Shown: positions 43,773 to 50,724 of the stretch, one piece after another
How the letters are laid out: the number at the start of each line of letters is the position of its first letter
Position numbering within the stretch: position 1 is the first letter of the stretch
Assembly (NCBI GenBank): GCA_035279905.1
Contig: DATEGZ010000248.1
Coordinates: 1 to 64,000 of the forward strand
From: DATEGZ01 sp035279905
GTDB lineage: Bacteria; Acidobacteriota; Vicinamibacteria; Vicinamibacterales; SCN-69-37
Length of the DNA: 64,000 nt
Reading direction: 5' to 3'
Translations under genes and position numbers: made by a program
The notes under the pieces: model-generated
What the model saw: the letters and a program-made list of their open reading frames with translations, nothing else
Databases searched by the model: none
What the model was told of the DNA's origin: nothing

Positions 43773-44119
43773 TGGGCCACCGTACCGACAGCACGCCGGC
43801 TCCCGTTTCGGCCACCCATCCTGCTCCCCAATTGGCCCACGCAGACCTCAGCCGAGCCCGCAATCACGGCCCTTTTTGGCCGCGCCGCCGCGCTCTTGGG
43901 TCGCGAGCCGGGCTGCGAACTGGGTTGCGAGCGAAGGGGGAGCGACCCCCCGCTTCGCGCTGGCCCGTGACCCGGCGCTTGACGCGCCGGGCCACGCCGG
44001 GGTCGCTCCCCCTTCGCTCGCGCGTCCGAACCGTGTCACGTCGATGGCCATTCAGCCAGCTGGCGGGTGGCTGCTCTCAGGCCGCCATGTGGCCTGCCAC
44101 TAATAGAGGAGGAAGGTCG
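43773..44119. other. non-coding hairpin region between DNA-processing and coupling-protein genes
   Basis: About 350 bp. A first inverted repeat (GGTCTGC 43763-43769 with GCAGACC 43841-43847, plus TGGGCC 43773-43778 with GGCCCA 43834-43839) straddles the upstream stop. A second, perfect 23-bp inverted repeat lies at 43927-44021. The stretch could terminate or attenuate the first operon, or hold the origin of transfer. Confidence 0.5.
43927..44021. repeat. perfect 23-bp inverted repeat with nested 8-bp hairpin
   Basis: Arms 43927-43949 and 43999-44021 are exactly complementary over 23 bp. The 49-nt loop holds a second perfect stem, CCCGGCGC (43971-43978) with GCGCCGGG (43984-43991), loop TTGAC. 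No T-run follows, so a classical terminator is unlikely. It is the strongest non-coding structure in the element and lies where an oriT could be. Confidence 0.8.
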
Positions 44120-44389
44120 ATGCCCTTGATCAAAGCCCGCCCGAACCGCGTCAGAAGCGTGCGCCACATCTGTCGGCTGCTGGAGCCGAACCGCGACGGG
44201 CTGGTGCTCTACGCGCGCTTCATCGGCGACACGCCCGACTACGTCCTCAACCAACTCATCGAGACCACGATCGCCAGGGACCGCGAGTTCGTGGCGTGGC
44301 GCGCAGAGCAGCCTGCCGAGGCACTGACCGCGCTGAGCGACCGTCGGCGGCCTGGGCCGAGGCGCAACGGCGAGGAGATGCCGTCGTGA
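44120..44389 (+). CDS. small basic protein upstream of the coupling protein
   Basis: An 89-residue protein: basic N-terminus (KARPNRVRSVRHICRLLEPNRDG), then LYARFIGDTPDYVLNQLIETTIARDREFVAWR, a strand-helix-helix pattern similar to ribbon-helix-helix DNA-binding proteins. The C-terminus is disordered and Arg-rich. A strong GAGGAGGAAGG lies before ATG 44120. It is coupled to the virD4-like gene through GTGA, so it is likely an accessory transfer factor that binds the element's DNA. Confidence 0.6.
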   Translation: MPLIKARPNRVRSVRHICRLLEPNRDGLVLYARFIGDTPDYVLNQLIETTIARDREFVAWRAEQPAEALTALSDRRRPGPRRNGEEMPS

Positions 44390-46392
44390 CACGCCACCCG
44401 ACACACCCGTTGGTCGAATATCGATTCGCGCTCAGCCTTGGGTTGGCCGCCGTCGCCGGCGCGGTCGGGCTGCACGCGTGGCCGTGGCCCGGCAACGACC
44501 CGGTCCTCGGGCTGATTCGGGATCGTGAACCGGTCGTCCACGCGGCACTGCAATACGCTTACTCCACATCGTGGTTCACGACGCCACTCCTCGTCCTCAA
44601 CGTCGTGTCGTCGATCTGCTACATCTTCGTGGGCCGCTTCTCCCACGCAATGGCCTATCGGGACTTGCCACCATATCCAACGCCGGAACGTCGACGCGAC
44701 CTCTTCCTGGTCCTCGGTGAGCAGCACCACCGCACTGTTCCGACGCGCGCGGCCGAGCCTCGCTGGCTCGTCGTCCCCGAGCGCGGTCTCTACACCGGCG
44801 TGATCATCGTCGGCGCGATCGGCAGCGGTAAGTCGTCGGCATGCATGTATCCCTATGTCGAGCAACTGCTCGCGTACCGCGCCGGCGATCCCGAGCGCAA
44901 AATGGCCGGCTTAATCCTGGAGGTGAAAGGAGACTTCTGCCAGCACGTGCGGGAGATCTTGCGACAGCACGGGCGCGCCGATGACTACATCGAGGTCAGC
45001 CTTGAGTCAGGGTATCGCTACAATCCGTTGCACAACGAGCTCGACGCCTATGCGCTGGCGTACGGCATCGCCACGCTGATGACGAATCTCTTCGGCCGCG
45101 GCAAGGAACCATTTTGGCAGCAGGCGTCCACGAACCTGGTCAAGTTCGTGATCCTCCTCCATCAAATCCTCGACGACTACGTGACCCTCTTTCAGGTGTA
45201 CGCCTGCGTCATCAATCCTGACAAGTTGCGAGCCAAGATCGCGGAAGGCGACCGCCGGTTCGACGCAAACAATCAACGCATTGCGGTTGACAAGCGTGAG
45301 CACGGCTTTTCGGATGTGCTGCGGCCTTGGAGCTGGTTCGACGAAGGGAATGGCTTCGAGACGTGGACCCACTTCGCGAACGACATCGAGGAGAGCCTCA
45401 AGACGTCGTCAATTCCCTACCGCGTGTATGAGGCGCCTCACGCTCCCGACGAGGTTGATCGCAGGTCACAATTCGAGGCTGTCAAACGCTGGTTCGAGGA
45501 CGACTGGATGCGCATCGAGCCGAAGCTCCGCACGTCGATCGTCGAGGGTGTCAGCGTGTTCCTTTCGCTCTTCGACGACAACCCGCGCGTGAAGTACACA
45601 TTCTGCCCGCCAAAGGACACGTACGATCGGGCCCGCAATCCCAAGGCGATCCACGGCACGCCGCTGCCGCCGGTCGCGGATCTGATCGAGCAAGGGAAGG
45701 TCGTGGCCCTCAACTTCCCGACCGCGATGAACCCAGGGCTCGCCCGGGCCCTCGGCACGATGCTGAAGCAGGACTTTCAGCGTGCCGTCCTCAACCGGAT
45801 CCAGAAGATGACCGCCGAGCCGTCGCGCCCGTGGCGATCGGTTGCGTTTGTCTGCGACGAGTATCAAGCGTTCGCCACGACGGGGGAGAACGAGCCGTCA
45901 GGCGATGAGAAGTTCTTCTCCTTGGCCCGCCAGGCGCGCTGCATCCCGATCGTGGCGACGCAAAGTATCAGCTCGCTGCGGTCCACGCTCCCGGGCGAGT
46001 CGTGGCGCACGTTGCTGCAGGGACTGCGCACCAAGGTGTTTCTCGCGCTGTCCGATGACTTCAGCGCCCAGATGGCCGCCGAACTCTGCGGCAAGGTGGA
46101 GCGACTGAAGCCGTCGTACACGTTGACGGAGGCTGGCCAAGACGCGCGCGTGAGCCTCATGACGGGTCGTCCGGCGGCCCATCGGACGACCGTGAGCGCG
46201 ACCAAGACCTACAGTGTGCGGCGCGAGTACGTCTTCGAACCGAAAGTCTTCGCCGAGCTTCAGAACGGCCAGGCGATTGTGCTGCCGTACGACGGTCTGA
46301 ACCCACATCCCCCGACGTACTGCTTCCTCAAGCCGCACTACCTCGACGTCCAGACCAGCTACTTCGATCACGCCGCGACGGGAGGGCTCTGA
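44386..46392 (+). CDS. virD4: VirD4/TraG-type coupling protein
   Basis: A 668-residue membrane ATPase that brings the DNA substrate to the secretion channel. Two N-terminal helices (FALSLGLAAVAGAVGLHAW and FTTPLLVLNVVSSICYIFVG) precede Walker A GAIGSGKSS at about 143. The motor domain includes LILEVKGDFC, a Walker B-like SVAFVCDEYQAF and QARCIPIVATQSISSL, a TraG/TraD signature. Start chosen as GTG 44386, which overlaps the previous stop (GTGA). Its stop overlaps virB11 by 1 nt. Confidence 0.92.
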   Translation: MTRHPTHPLVEYRFALSLGLAAVAGAVGLHAWPWPGNDPVLGLIRDREPVVHAALQYAYSTSWFTTPLLVLNVVSSICYIFVGRFSHAMAYRDLPPYPTPERRRDLFLVLGEQHHRTVPTRAAEPRWLVVPERGLYTGVIIVGAIGSGKSSACMYPYVEQLLAYRAGDPERKMAGLILEVKGDFCQHVREILRQHGRADDYIEVSLESGYRYNPLHNELDAYALAYGIATLMTNLFGRGKEPFWQQASTNLVKFVILLHQILDDYVTLFQVYACVINPDKLRAKIAEGDRRFDANNQRIAVDKREHGFSDVLRPWSWFDEGNGFETWTHFANDIEESLKTSSIPYRVYEAPHAPDEVDRRSQFEAVKRWFEDDWMRIEPKLRTSIVEGVSVFLSLFDDNPRVKYTFCPPKDTYDRARNPKAIHGTPLPPVADLIEQGKVVALNFPTAMNPGLARALGTMLKQDFQRAVLNRIQKMTAEPSRPWRSVAFVCDEYQAFATTGENEPSGDEKFFSLARQARCIPIVATQSISSLRSTLPGESWRTLLQGLRTKVFLALSDDFSAQMAAELCGKVERLKPSYTLTEAGQDARVSLMTGRPAAHRTTVSATKTYSVRREYVFEPKVFAELQNGQAIVLPYDGLNPHPPTYCFLKPHYLDVQTSYFDHAATGGL

Positions 46393-47429
46393 TGAGCTTC
46401 GACGTCATCCTTCCGTTCCTACGGCCGATCGCGCACCTGATCCAGGACCCGGATGTCAGCGAAATCATGGTCAACGGCTCGCGCCGGATCTTCATCGAGC
46501 GACAGGGCAGGGTCACGGAAGTGACCGACGTCACGCTCGACCAGCGCAATCTCACCGTCGCGGTCAAGAACATCGCCCGGGCGCTTGGCGACGACGTCTC
46601 GGAAGAGAAGCCGATCCTGGATTCGCGCCTGCCGGACGGCTCGCGCGTAGCGGCCGTCGTGCCGCCCTGCAGTCTGGGCGGCACAACCCTCACGATCCGC
46701 AAGTTCCAGACGAAGTTCTTCACCGCCGATGAACTCATCCGCATCGGCACCATGACCGCCGACGTGCTCGAGGCGCTGCGAAAGGCGATCGGACGAAATG
46801 CCAACATCCTCATTAGCGGCGGCACCAGTACCGGCAAGACGACGTTGCTGAATGCGCTGGCGGCGTTCCTGCCGCTTGAGGATCGCGTCGTCCTCATCGA
46901 GGACACCGCGGAGTTGCAACTCGATCGGCCGAACCTTGTGCGCTTTGAAGCTCGGCGCGAACAGCCGAACCTGCCGGCAGTCACGATTCGCGAACTGCTT
47001 CGGGCCACGCTTCGCCACCGGCCCGATCGGATCATCGTCGGCGAAGTACGCGGCGGGGAAGCGTTCGACTTGCTGCAGGCGCTCAACACCGGGCACTCGG
47101 GATCGCTCTCGACGATTCACGCGAACTCGGCCGAGCAGGCGCTCGCACGATTCGCGTCATGCGTGGTTCAGAGCGGCGTCGAGCTGCCGTATCAAGCCGT
47201 TCGCTATCAGATCGCGGACGCGATCGATCTCGTGCTGCACCTCGCGCGGCATCACGGCCTGCGGACCGTCGAGGAACTGATCAGCGTCGAACGCTACCAC
47301 GCGCAGTCTGATCAATATGACACTGCTGCGCTGTTCGGCACTCCCAGCGTCGCGACAGCGACAACCAAGCCGCTGGCCGGTTCGACGATCGAAGAGAGCG
47401 AGGGGGCACCGGGCCATCACCTGGCCTAA
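46392..47429 (+). CDS. virB11: VirB11/TrbB-type ATPase
   Basis: A 345-residue secretion ATPase. The N-terminal domain has PDVSEIMVNGSRRIFIERQGRV; Walker A GGTSTGKT is at 143-150; the Asp box is VVLIEDTAELQL; Walker B-like RPDRIIVGEVRGGEAFDLLQALNTGHSGSLSTIHANS follows. A hexamer that switches the apparatus between pilus assembly and DNA transfer is expected. Unlike most trb operons, where trbB is first, it comes last here, after virD4. Confidence 0.95.
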   Translation: MSFDVILPFLRPIAHLIQDPDVSEIMVNGSRRIFIERQGRVTEVTDVTLDQRNLTVAVKNIARALGDDVSEEKPILDSRLPDGSRVAAVVPPCSLGGTTLTIRKFQTKFFTADELIRIGTMTADVLEALRKAIGRNANILISGGTSTGKTTLLNALAAFLPLEDRVVLIEDTAELQLDRPNLVRFEARREQPNLPAVTIRELLRATLRHRPDRIIVGEVRGGEAFDLLQALNTGHSGSLSTIHANSAEQALARFASCVVQSGVELPYQAVRYQIADAIDLVLHLARHHGLRTVEELISVERYHAQSDQYDTAALFGTPSVATATTKPLAGSTIEESEGAPGHHLA

Positions 47430-47535
47430 TTGTCCGGCTCGCCTCGTCGCCGTCAAGACGCTCCGCTTCGCTTCGCCCCGCTTTGCGGGCTGGCGGTCTT
47501 GACGGCGTCTCGGTCGAGCCACGGATGGCAATTAG
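47426..47535. repeat. compound inverted repeat after virB11
   Basis: A 110-bp imperfect palindrome starting at the virB11 stop. Pairs are CTAATTG (47426-47432) with CAATTAG (47529-47535), GGCTCG (47436-47441) with CGAGCC (47515-47520), GCCGTCAAGAC (47449-47459) with GTCTTGACGGC (47496-47506), and an inner CCCGC/GCGGG at 47477-47489. Probable end-of-operon structure. Confidence 0.65.
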
Positions 47536-47608
47536 TTGATGGCCCGGCGCCGATTGGCCAGCGAAAGCGTGCGCATAAGTCGCCGTCGCGGAAAGGAGAA
47601 CACCGGTT

Positions 47609-47977
47609 ATGACCGAATCGTCGACGAGTCCGACCATCTTGGTCACCATTGGGCGTCAGAGCCGGCTTTACCATGCATTTGTCACGTCAGCGCCGTGCCG
47701 ACTCGATGCGCCTTTGACCATCACCCTGTACACCGCGACGCTCTCAGACGTGGCGATGTTCGCTGCGAATGAGATCCCGCTGGACGCCGCGCGCGCACGC
47801 GCGTGCGCTCGACTCGTGCTCGTCGATGCGACCGAGTTAGCCTGGCAGCGGGCGCGTTGCCGAGAGGCTCGGCACCTTCTCGCTCCGGCCGACGGTGGGC
47901 TCGTGGGAGTGAACACGCTTCAGCATTGGCTGTGGCTGAGGCTGCGCGGATCCAAGTGCGACCGCACCGACAGATAA
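47609..47977 (+). CDS. hypothetical protein near the integrase end
   Basis: A 122-residue protein after AAAGGAG. It has a beta-rich first half (ILVTIGRQSRLYHAFVTSAPC ... PLTITLYTATLSDVAMFAANEIPLDAARARACARLVLVDATELAWQRAR) with no clear motif. Only weak coding support; position between the transfer genes and the excisionase-like gene suggests an element maintenance role, but that is a guess. Confidence 0.5.
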   Translation: MTESSTSPTILVTIGRQSRLYHAFVTSAPCRLDAPLTITLYTATLSDVAMFAANEIPLDAARARACARLVLVDATELAWQRARCREARHLLAPADGGLVGVNTLQHWLWLRLRGSKCDRTDR

Positions 47978-48041
47978 GGCTTGTGAGCTTTCGTCGTTGG
48001 GAACGAAGCAGTTGGACAATAGAGTCTTCGGTGGGTGAAAG

Positions 48042-48359
48042 ATGGCCGAATCACCAGATCACAACCTCTTCGAGGAACGCCACTTCACGATCCACGAACT
48101 CTCGAAGATGTGGCACTTCTCAGTGGAGTTCGTCCGTCAGATCGTGAAGGACGAGCCTGGAGTCACCGAATGGGTCAGGCAACAGCCGGGGAAGCGGCGT
48201 TATCGCGTGCTGCGCGTCCCGCAGTCCGTCGTCGAGCGTCTCTACCGGCGGGCTCAGGCGCGGGCGGAGCAGGAGGGACTTGTCCCCAAGTACGTTGGAC
48301 GTCGGCCTCGAGCTGCTCCTGGCGGGCCTTCACCCAGGGCGCGTAGTGCCGTTCGGTGA
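48042..48359 (+). CDS. excisionase-like small DNA-binding protein
   Basis: A 105-residue protein with a MerR/excisionase-type winged helix (HFTIHELSKMWHFSVEFVRQIVKDEPGV ... RRYRVLRVPQSVVERLYRRAQ), suitable for bending att DNA and directing excision. The C-terminal part after about residue 80 is read over the 3' end of the convergent integrase gene (185-bp overlap) and looks unstructured, so the functional protein may end near residue 80-90. Confidence 0.65.
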   Translation: MAESPDHNLFEERHFTIHELSKMWHFSVEFVRQIVKDEPGVTEWVRQQPGKRRYRVLRVPQSVVERLYRRAQARAEQEGLVPKYVGRRPRAAPGGPSPRARSAVR

Positions 48360-49380
48360 TCTTGGTTGACGCGTGCCCAAGGAGGATGGATACGTGATTC
48401 AGTTCGACCCCTTTGAGAAGCAGCGAGACGGCGAACGTGTCGCGGAATCGGTGGGGATGTCCGCCCTCGATCGCAGGTTCTGCCGAACGGAATATCTTCT
48501 TGAAAACACGATTCCAGCTCTTGACGGTGGTCTCGCGTTCGCTACGGCCGTCCCAGAAAAAATAGTCTGGATGCGCGTTCGAGAGACTGCTCAGGGCGCT
48601 GACCGCAACAGGCGGCAGCGGACAGTTCACGGGGGTGCCGGTCTTCTGCGTGTACAGGAACAGTTTGCCGTCTTTCAGTCGCGTACGTTCGAGACACGCG
48701 GCGTCCTGCATCCGAAGACCAGAGTAGCGGAGCAGCAGTACCATTGCGCGGGCCTTCGGGCCAAACGTACCCCAGTCAGAAATCTGATCAGCGGCAGTCA
48801 GGATCCGTTCGACATCGGCGTCCTCAAACGGAAGCGTCGGTCTCTGCGTCACCTTCGGGGCTTTGAGCGCCGTTGCGGGATTGGAGTCGATCCATCCAGA
48901 CTCCAAACAGAATCTCAAGAATCCGCGGAGGTACTCCAGCCGTTTTACTGCGGAGAGTGGGGAGTACGGCCAGCTGTTGCGAAAAGTCCGGAGCGCGTTC
49001 ACGTCGAGCTGCTTGAGAAGATGGAAGCCCTTTGCCTTGCAGAACGGCAGGAGCTTGCCCTCGAGGAGCTCGCGGCGTTTCCGAATCGTGGTCTCCGCCA
49101 AGTGCCGCGCGATGGCGTCTTCGAAGTATCCTGCCACCGCGTCTTCGACTCTCGGGATGTCTGGCTTGACGATGCCCACCTGACCAGCAGCCTCCCAGCC
49201 GTGGACAATCGCGGCAGCGGCGCTCCACTCCCGTGTGTTGAGCGATCGCTTGATCCATTCGCCACCCAGGGAACCCTGAACCCAGATGCCGCATTTGCAG
49301 CGAGTCCAGCGGCGTCCCTTGCGTCGATGGGGGCAGCTTCTTGCGTGCCAACGCCAGAGAGTCAAACTGCCGGCCGGCAT
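48175..49380 (-). CDS. int: tyrosine recombinase (element integrase)
   Basis: A 401-residue site-specific recombinase. The N-terminus has a Cys/His-rich segment (SCPHRRKGRRWTRCKCGIW) followed by an Arm/AP2-like region, a SAM-like core-binding domain (residues 80-165), and the catalytic domain with R223, K246, H310-x-x-R313, H336 and Y346. All catalytic residues are present, so it should be active. Residues after 355 form a Pro/Ala/Arg-rich tail. The gene's 5' end is 134 bp from attR, the usual location for an ICE integrase. Confidence 0.95.
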   Translation of the reverse strand: MPAGSLTLWRWHARSCPHRRKGRRWTRCKCGIWVQGSLGGEWIKRSLNTREWSAAAAIVHGWEAAGQVGIVKPDIPRVEDAVAGYFEDAIARHLAETTIRKRRELLEGKLLPFCKAKGFHLLKQLDVNALRTFRNSWPYSPLSAVKRLEYLRGFLRFCLESGWIDSNPATALKAPKVTQRPTLPFEDADVERILTAADQISDWGTFGPKARAMVLLLRYSGLRMQDAACLERTRLKDGKLFLYTQKTGTPVNCPLPPVAVSALSSLSNAHPDYFFWDGRSERETTVKSWNRVFKKIFRSAEPAIEGGHPHRFRDTFAVSLLLKGVELNHVSILLGHASTKITERHYAPWVKARQEQLEADVQRTWGQVPPAPPAPEPAGRDARRRTAGRAARDNAASPAVA

Positions 49381-49411
49381 TGCTCGATCGTACCAGAATT
49401 CGCGAGCGTAG

Positions 49412-49420
49412 TGTCTGCCA
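49412..49420 (+). promoter_or_regulatory. possible integrase arm-binding site
   Basis: TGTCTGCCA here and at 12365-12373, inside both element ends and in the same orientation; a related TTTCTGCCA starts at 49423. Too short to be certain. Confidence 0.3.
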
Positions 49421-49514
49421 GTTTTCTGCCAGCATCGGCTGTTTCTGCTGGATCTATCGATTCTATTGGCCTGGAATCATTGGTTGTTTTGGCGCAGAGA
49501 CGACAGAGAAGTTC

Positions 49515-49536
49515 CGAATCCCACCCTCTCCGCCAT
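49515..49536 (+). repeat. attR: 22-bp tRNA-Ser 3'-end repeat
   Basis: Exact copy of 12297-12318. The base before it differs from the intact tRNA by one inserted C (GTTCCGAA against GTTCGAA), so homology stops there. It marks the chromosomal junction; the next gene is the Crp/Fnr regulator at 49643. Confidence 0.92.
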
Positions 49537-49642
49537 CCACCTTCGCTCACGCCTCGCGTGTTCTTTCATCGGCGTGAGCTATGGCCTTCTCAGTCAGCTG
49601 CTTACGAGTAGCTTCCATTTTACTGTCGTAGACTGTCCGGCC

Positions 49643-50221
49643 ATGGCCCACATCGTCTTCGACGAGATCAGAACGCGCGTCCCGATGACGGAGGACGACT
49701 GGAGCCGCATCGAGCCCCTCTTCACGTTCTCGACGATCAAGAAGAAGGAAACGCTCGTCACGCAGGGGCGGCCGTGCGACAACGCGTTCTTCATCCAGAA
49801 GGGACTTCTCTACTCCTATCGCACGATCGAGAGCGGTGACATGCAGGTCGTGCAATTCGGTCAGGACCACCATTGGTTTGGCGATCTCCATAGCTTCCTC
49901 ACCGGCAAGGACGCCCTCTTTTCGGTCGAAGCGCTCGAACCCAGCGAGCTGTGGGCGATCTCGAAGCGTGACACCGATCGCGCGATCAGCGCGAGCCGGG
50001 CGATGGAAACCTTCATGCGCTTGCTGTTCCAGACGGCGTACGCACACACCCTGGCGTATCTGTCGGAGATCTACTCGCAGGACGCCGAAGCCAAGTACGA
50101 GCGCCTCCGAACCCAGCGCCCGGAGCTGCTGCAGCGGGTGCCACAGCACCTGATCGCGTCCTATCTGGGCATCCTCCCCTCGTCTCTGAGCCGAATTCGC
50201 AACAAGAAACCCGAAAAATAG
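49643..50221 (+). CDS. Crp/Fnr-family regulator
   Basis: A 192-residue protein with a cyclic-nucleotide-binding fold (FSTIKKKETLVTQGRPCDNAFFIQKGLLYSYRTIESGDMQVVQFGQDHHWFGDLHSFLTG) and a short C-terminal helix-turn-helix (LLQRVPQHLIASYLGILPSSLSRIRNKK). This is the small subgroup common in Bacteroidota and Acidobacteriota, lacking the canonical cAMP-binding Arg/Ser motif. ATG 49643 is preferred over in-frame starts inside attR and the integrase leader. First chromosomal gene right of the element. Confidence 0.87.
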   Translation: MAHIVFDEIRTRVPMTEDDWSRIEPLFTFSTIKKKETLVTQGRPCDNAFFIQKGLLYSYRTIESGDMQVVQFGQDHHWFGDLHSFLTGKDALFSVEALEPSELWAISKRDTDRAISASRAMETFMRLLFQTAYAHTLAYLSEIYSQDAEAKYERLRTQRPELLQRVPQHLIASYLGILPSSLSRIRNKKPEK

Positions 50222-50316
50222 CCAGCCGCCCGTCATTTCTTCGCATAGGCGAACGACGGACGAGGACGGGTCCGCTACTCTCCTGTCAGCGAGCACGAGA
50301 CTCGCGAGGAGAGCAC

Positions 50317-50688
50317 ATGAGCCACAAGGCACTCGTGAAGAAGGCGCTGACCGAGTTGTTCATCCAGGGCGATCTGACGGCATTGGATCGCTACTGGTCG
50401 GATCACTACGTGCAGCACAATCCGATGATTGGCAACGGCCACGACGCGCTCAAAGGACTGCTGACCTCGCTGGGACCGAACGCCAAGGCCGAATTCGGCT
50501 TGATGATGGAGGACGGCGACTTCGTGATGGTCCACAGCCGCTACACCGGCCTCGGCCCCAAGCCGCTCATCGCGGTGGACATCTTCCGCATCCAGGACAA
50601 CAAGCTCGCCGAGCACTGGGACGTGCTGCAGGAAGAGGTCCCGGCGGGAATGACGGTCAGCAAGAACACGATGTTTCCGATCCAGTGA
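50317..50688 (+). CDS. SnoaL-like / NTF2-fold protein
   Basis: A 123-residue protein with the NTF2-like cone fold: LVKKALTELFIQGDLTALDRYWSDHYVQHNPMIGNG, then DGDFVMVHSRYTG and IAVDIFRIQDNKLAEHWDVLQE. Members are small-molecule enzymes or binding proteins; the ligand is unknown. The catalytic-site Asp and His of the SnoaL type may lie in HYVQHNP and EHWD. GAGGAG precedes ATG 50317. Probably coexpressed with, or regulated by, the upstream Crp/Fnr gene. Confidence 0.85.
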   Translation: MSHKALVKKALTELFIQGDLTALDRYWSDHYVQHNPMIGNGHDALKGLLTSLGPNAKAEFGLMMEDGDFVMVHSRYTGLGPKPLIAVDIFRIQDNKLAEHWDVLQEEVPAGMTVSKNTMFPIQ

Positions 50689-50724
50689 AGATGAGGCTCG
50701 GTCGCGGCGAGAGGTCGCGTTTCG

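Larger units (their letters stand above)
12319..49514. mobile_element. 37-kb integrative conjugative element at tRNA-Ser
   Basis: Bounded by an exact 22-bp duplication of the tRNA-Ser(CGA) 3' end. It carries a tyrosine integrase (48175-49380) next to the right end, an excisionase-like gene, a full set of type IV secretion genes (33977-41870), a coupling protein and a VirB11 ATPase (44386-47429), and about 21 kb of cargo on the left. No classical relaxase was recognised. All transfer genes run on the + strand, towards the integrase. The interval contains several truncated genes and repeats, so older insertions are probably nested in the cargo half. Confidence 0.88.

Noticed and set aside
12319..49514. 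Insertion sequences or transposase genes within the ICE
   Set aside because: No transposase motif was found, although truncated genes and repeats suggest past rearrangements.
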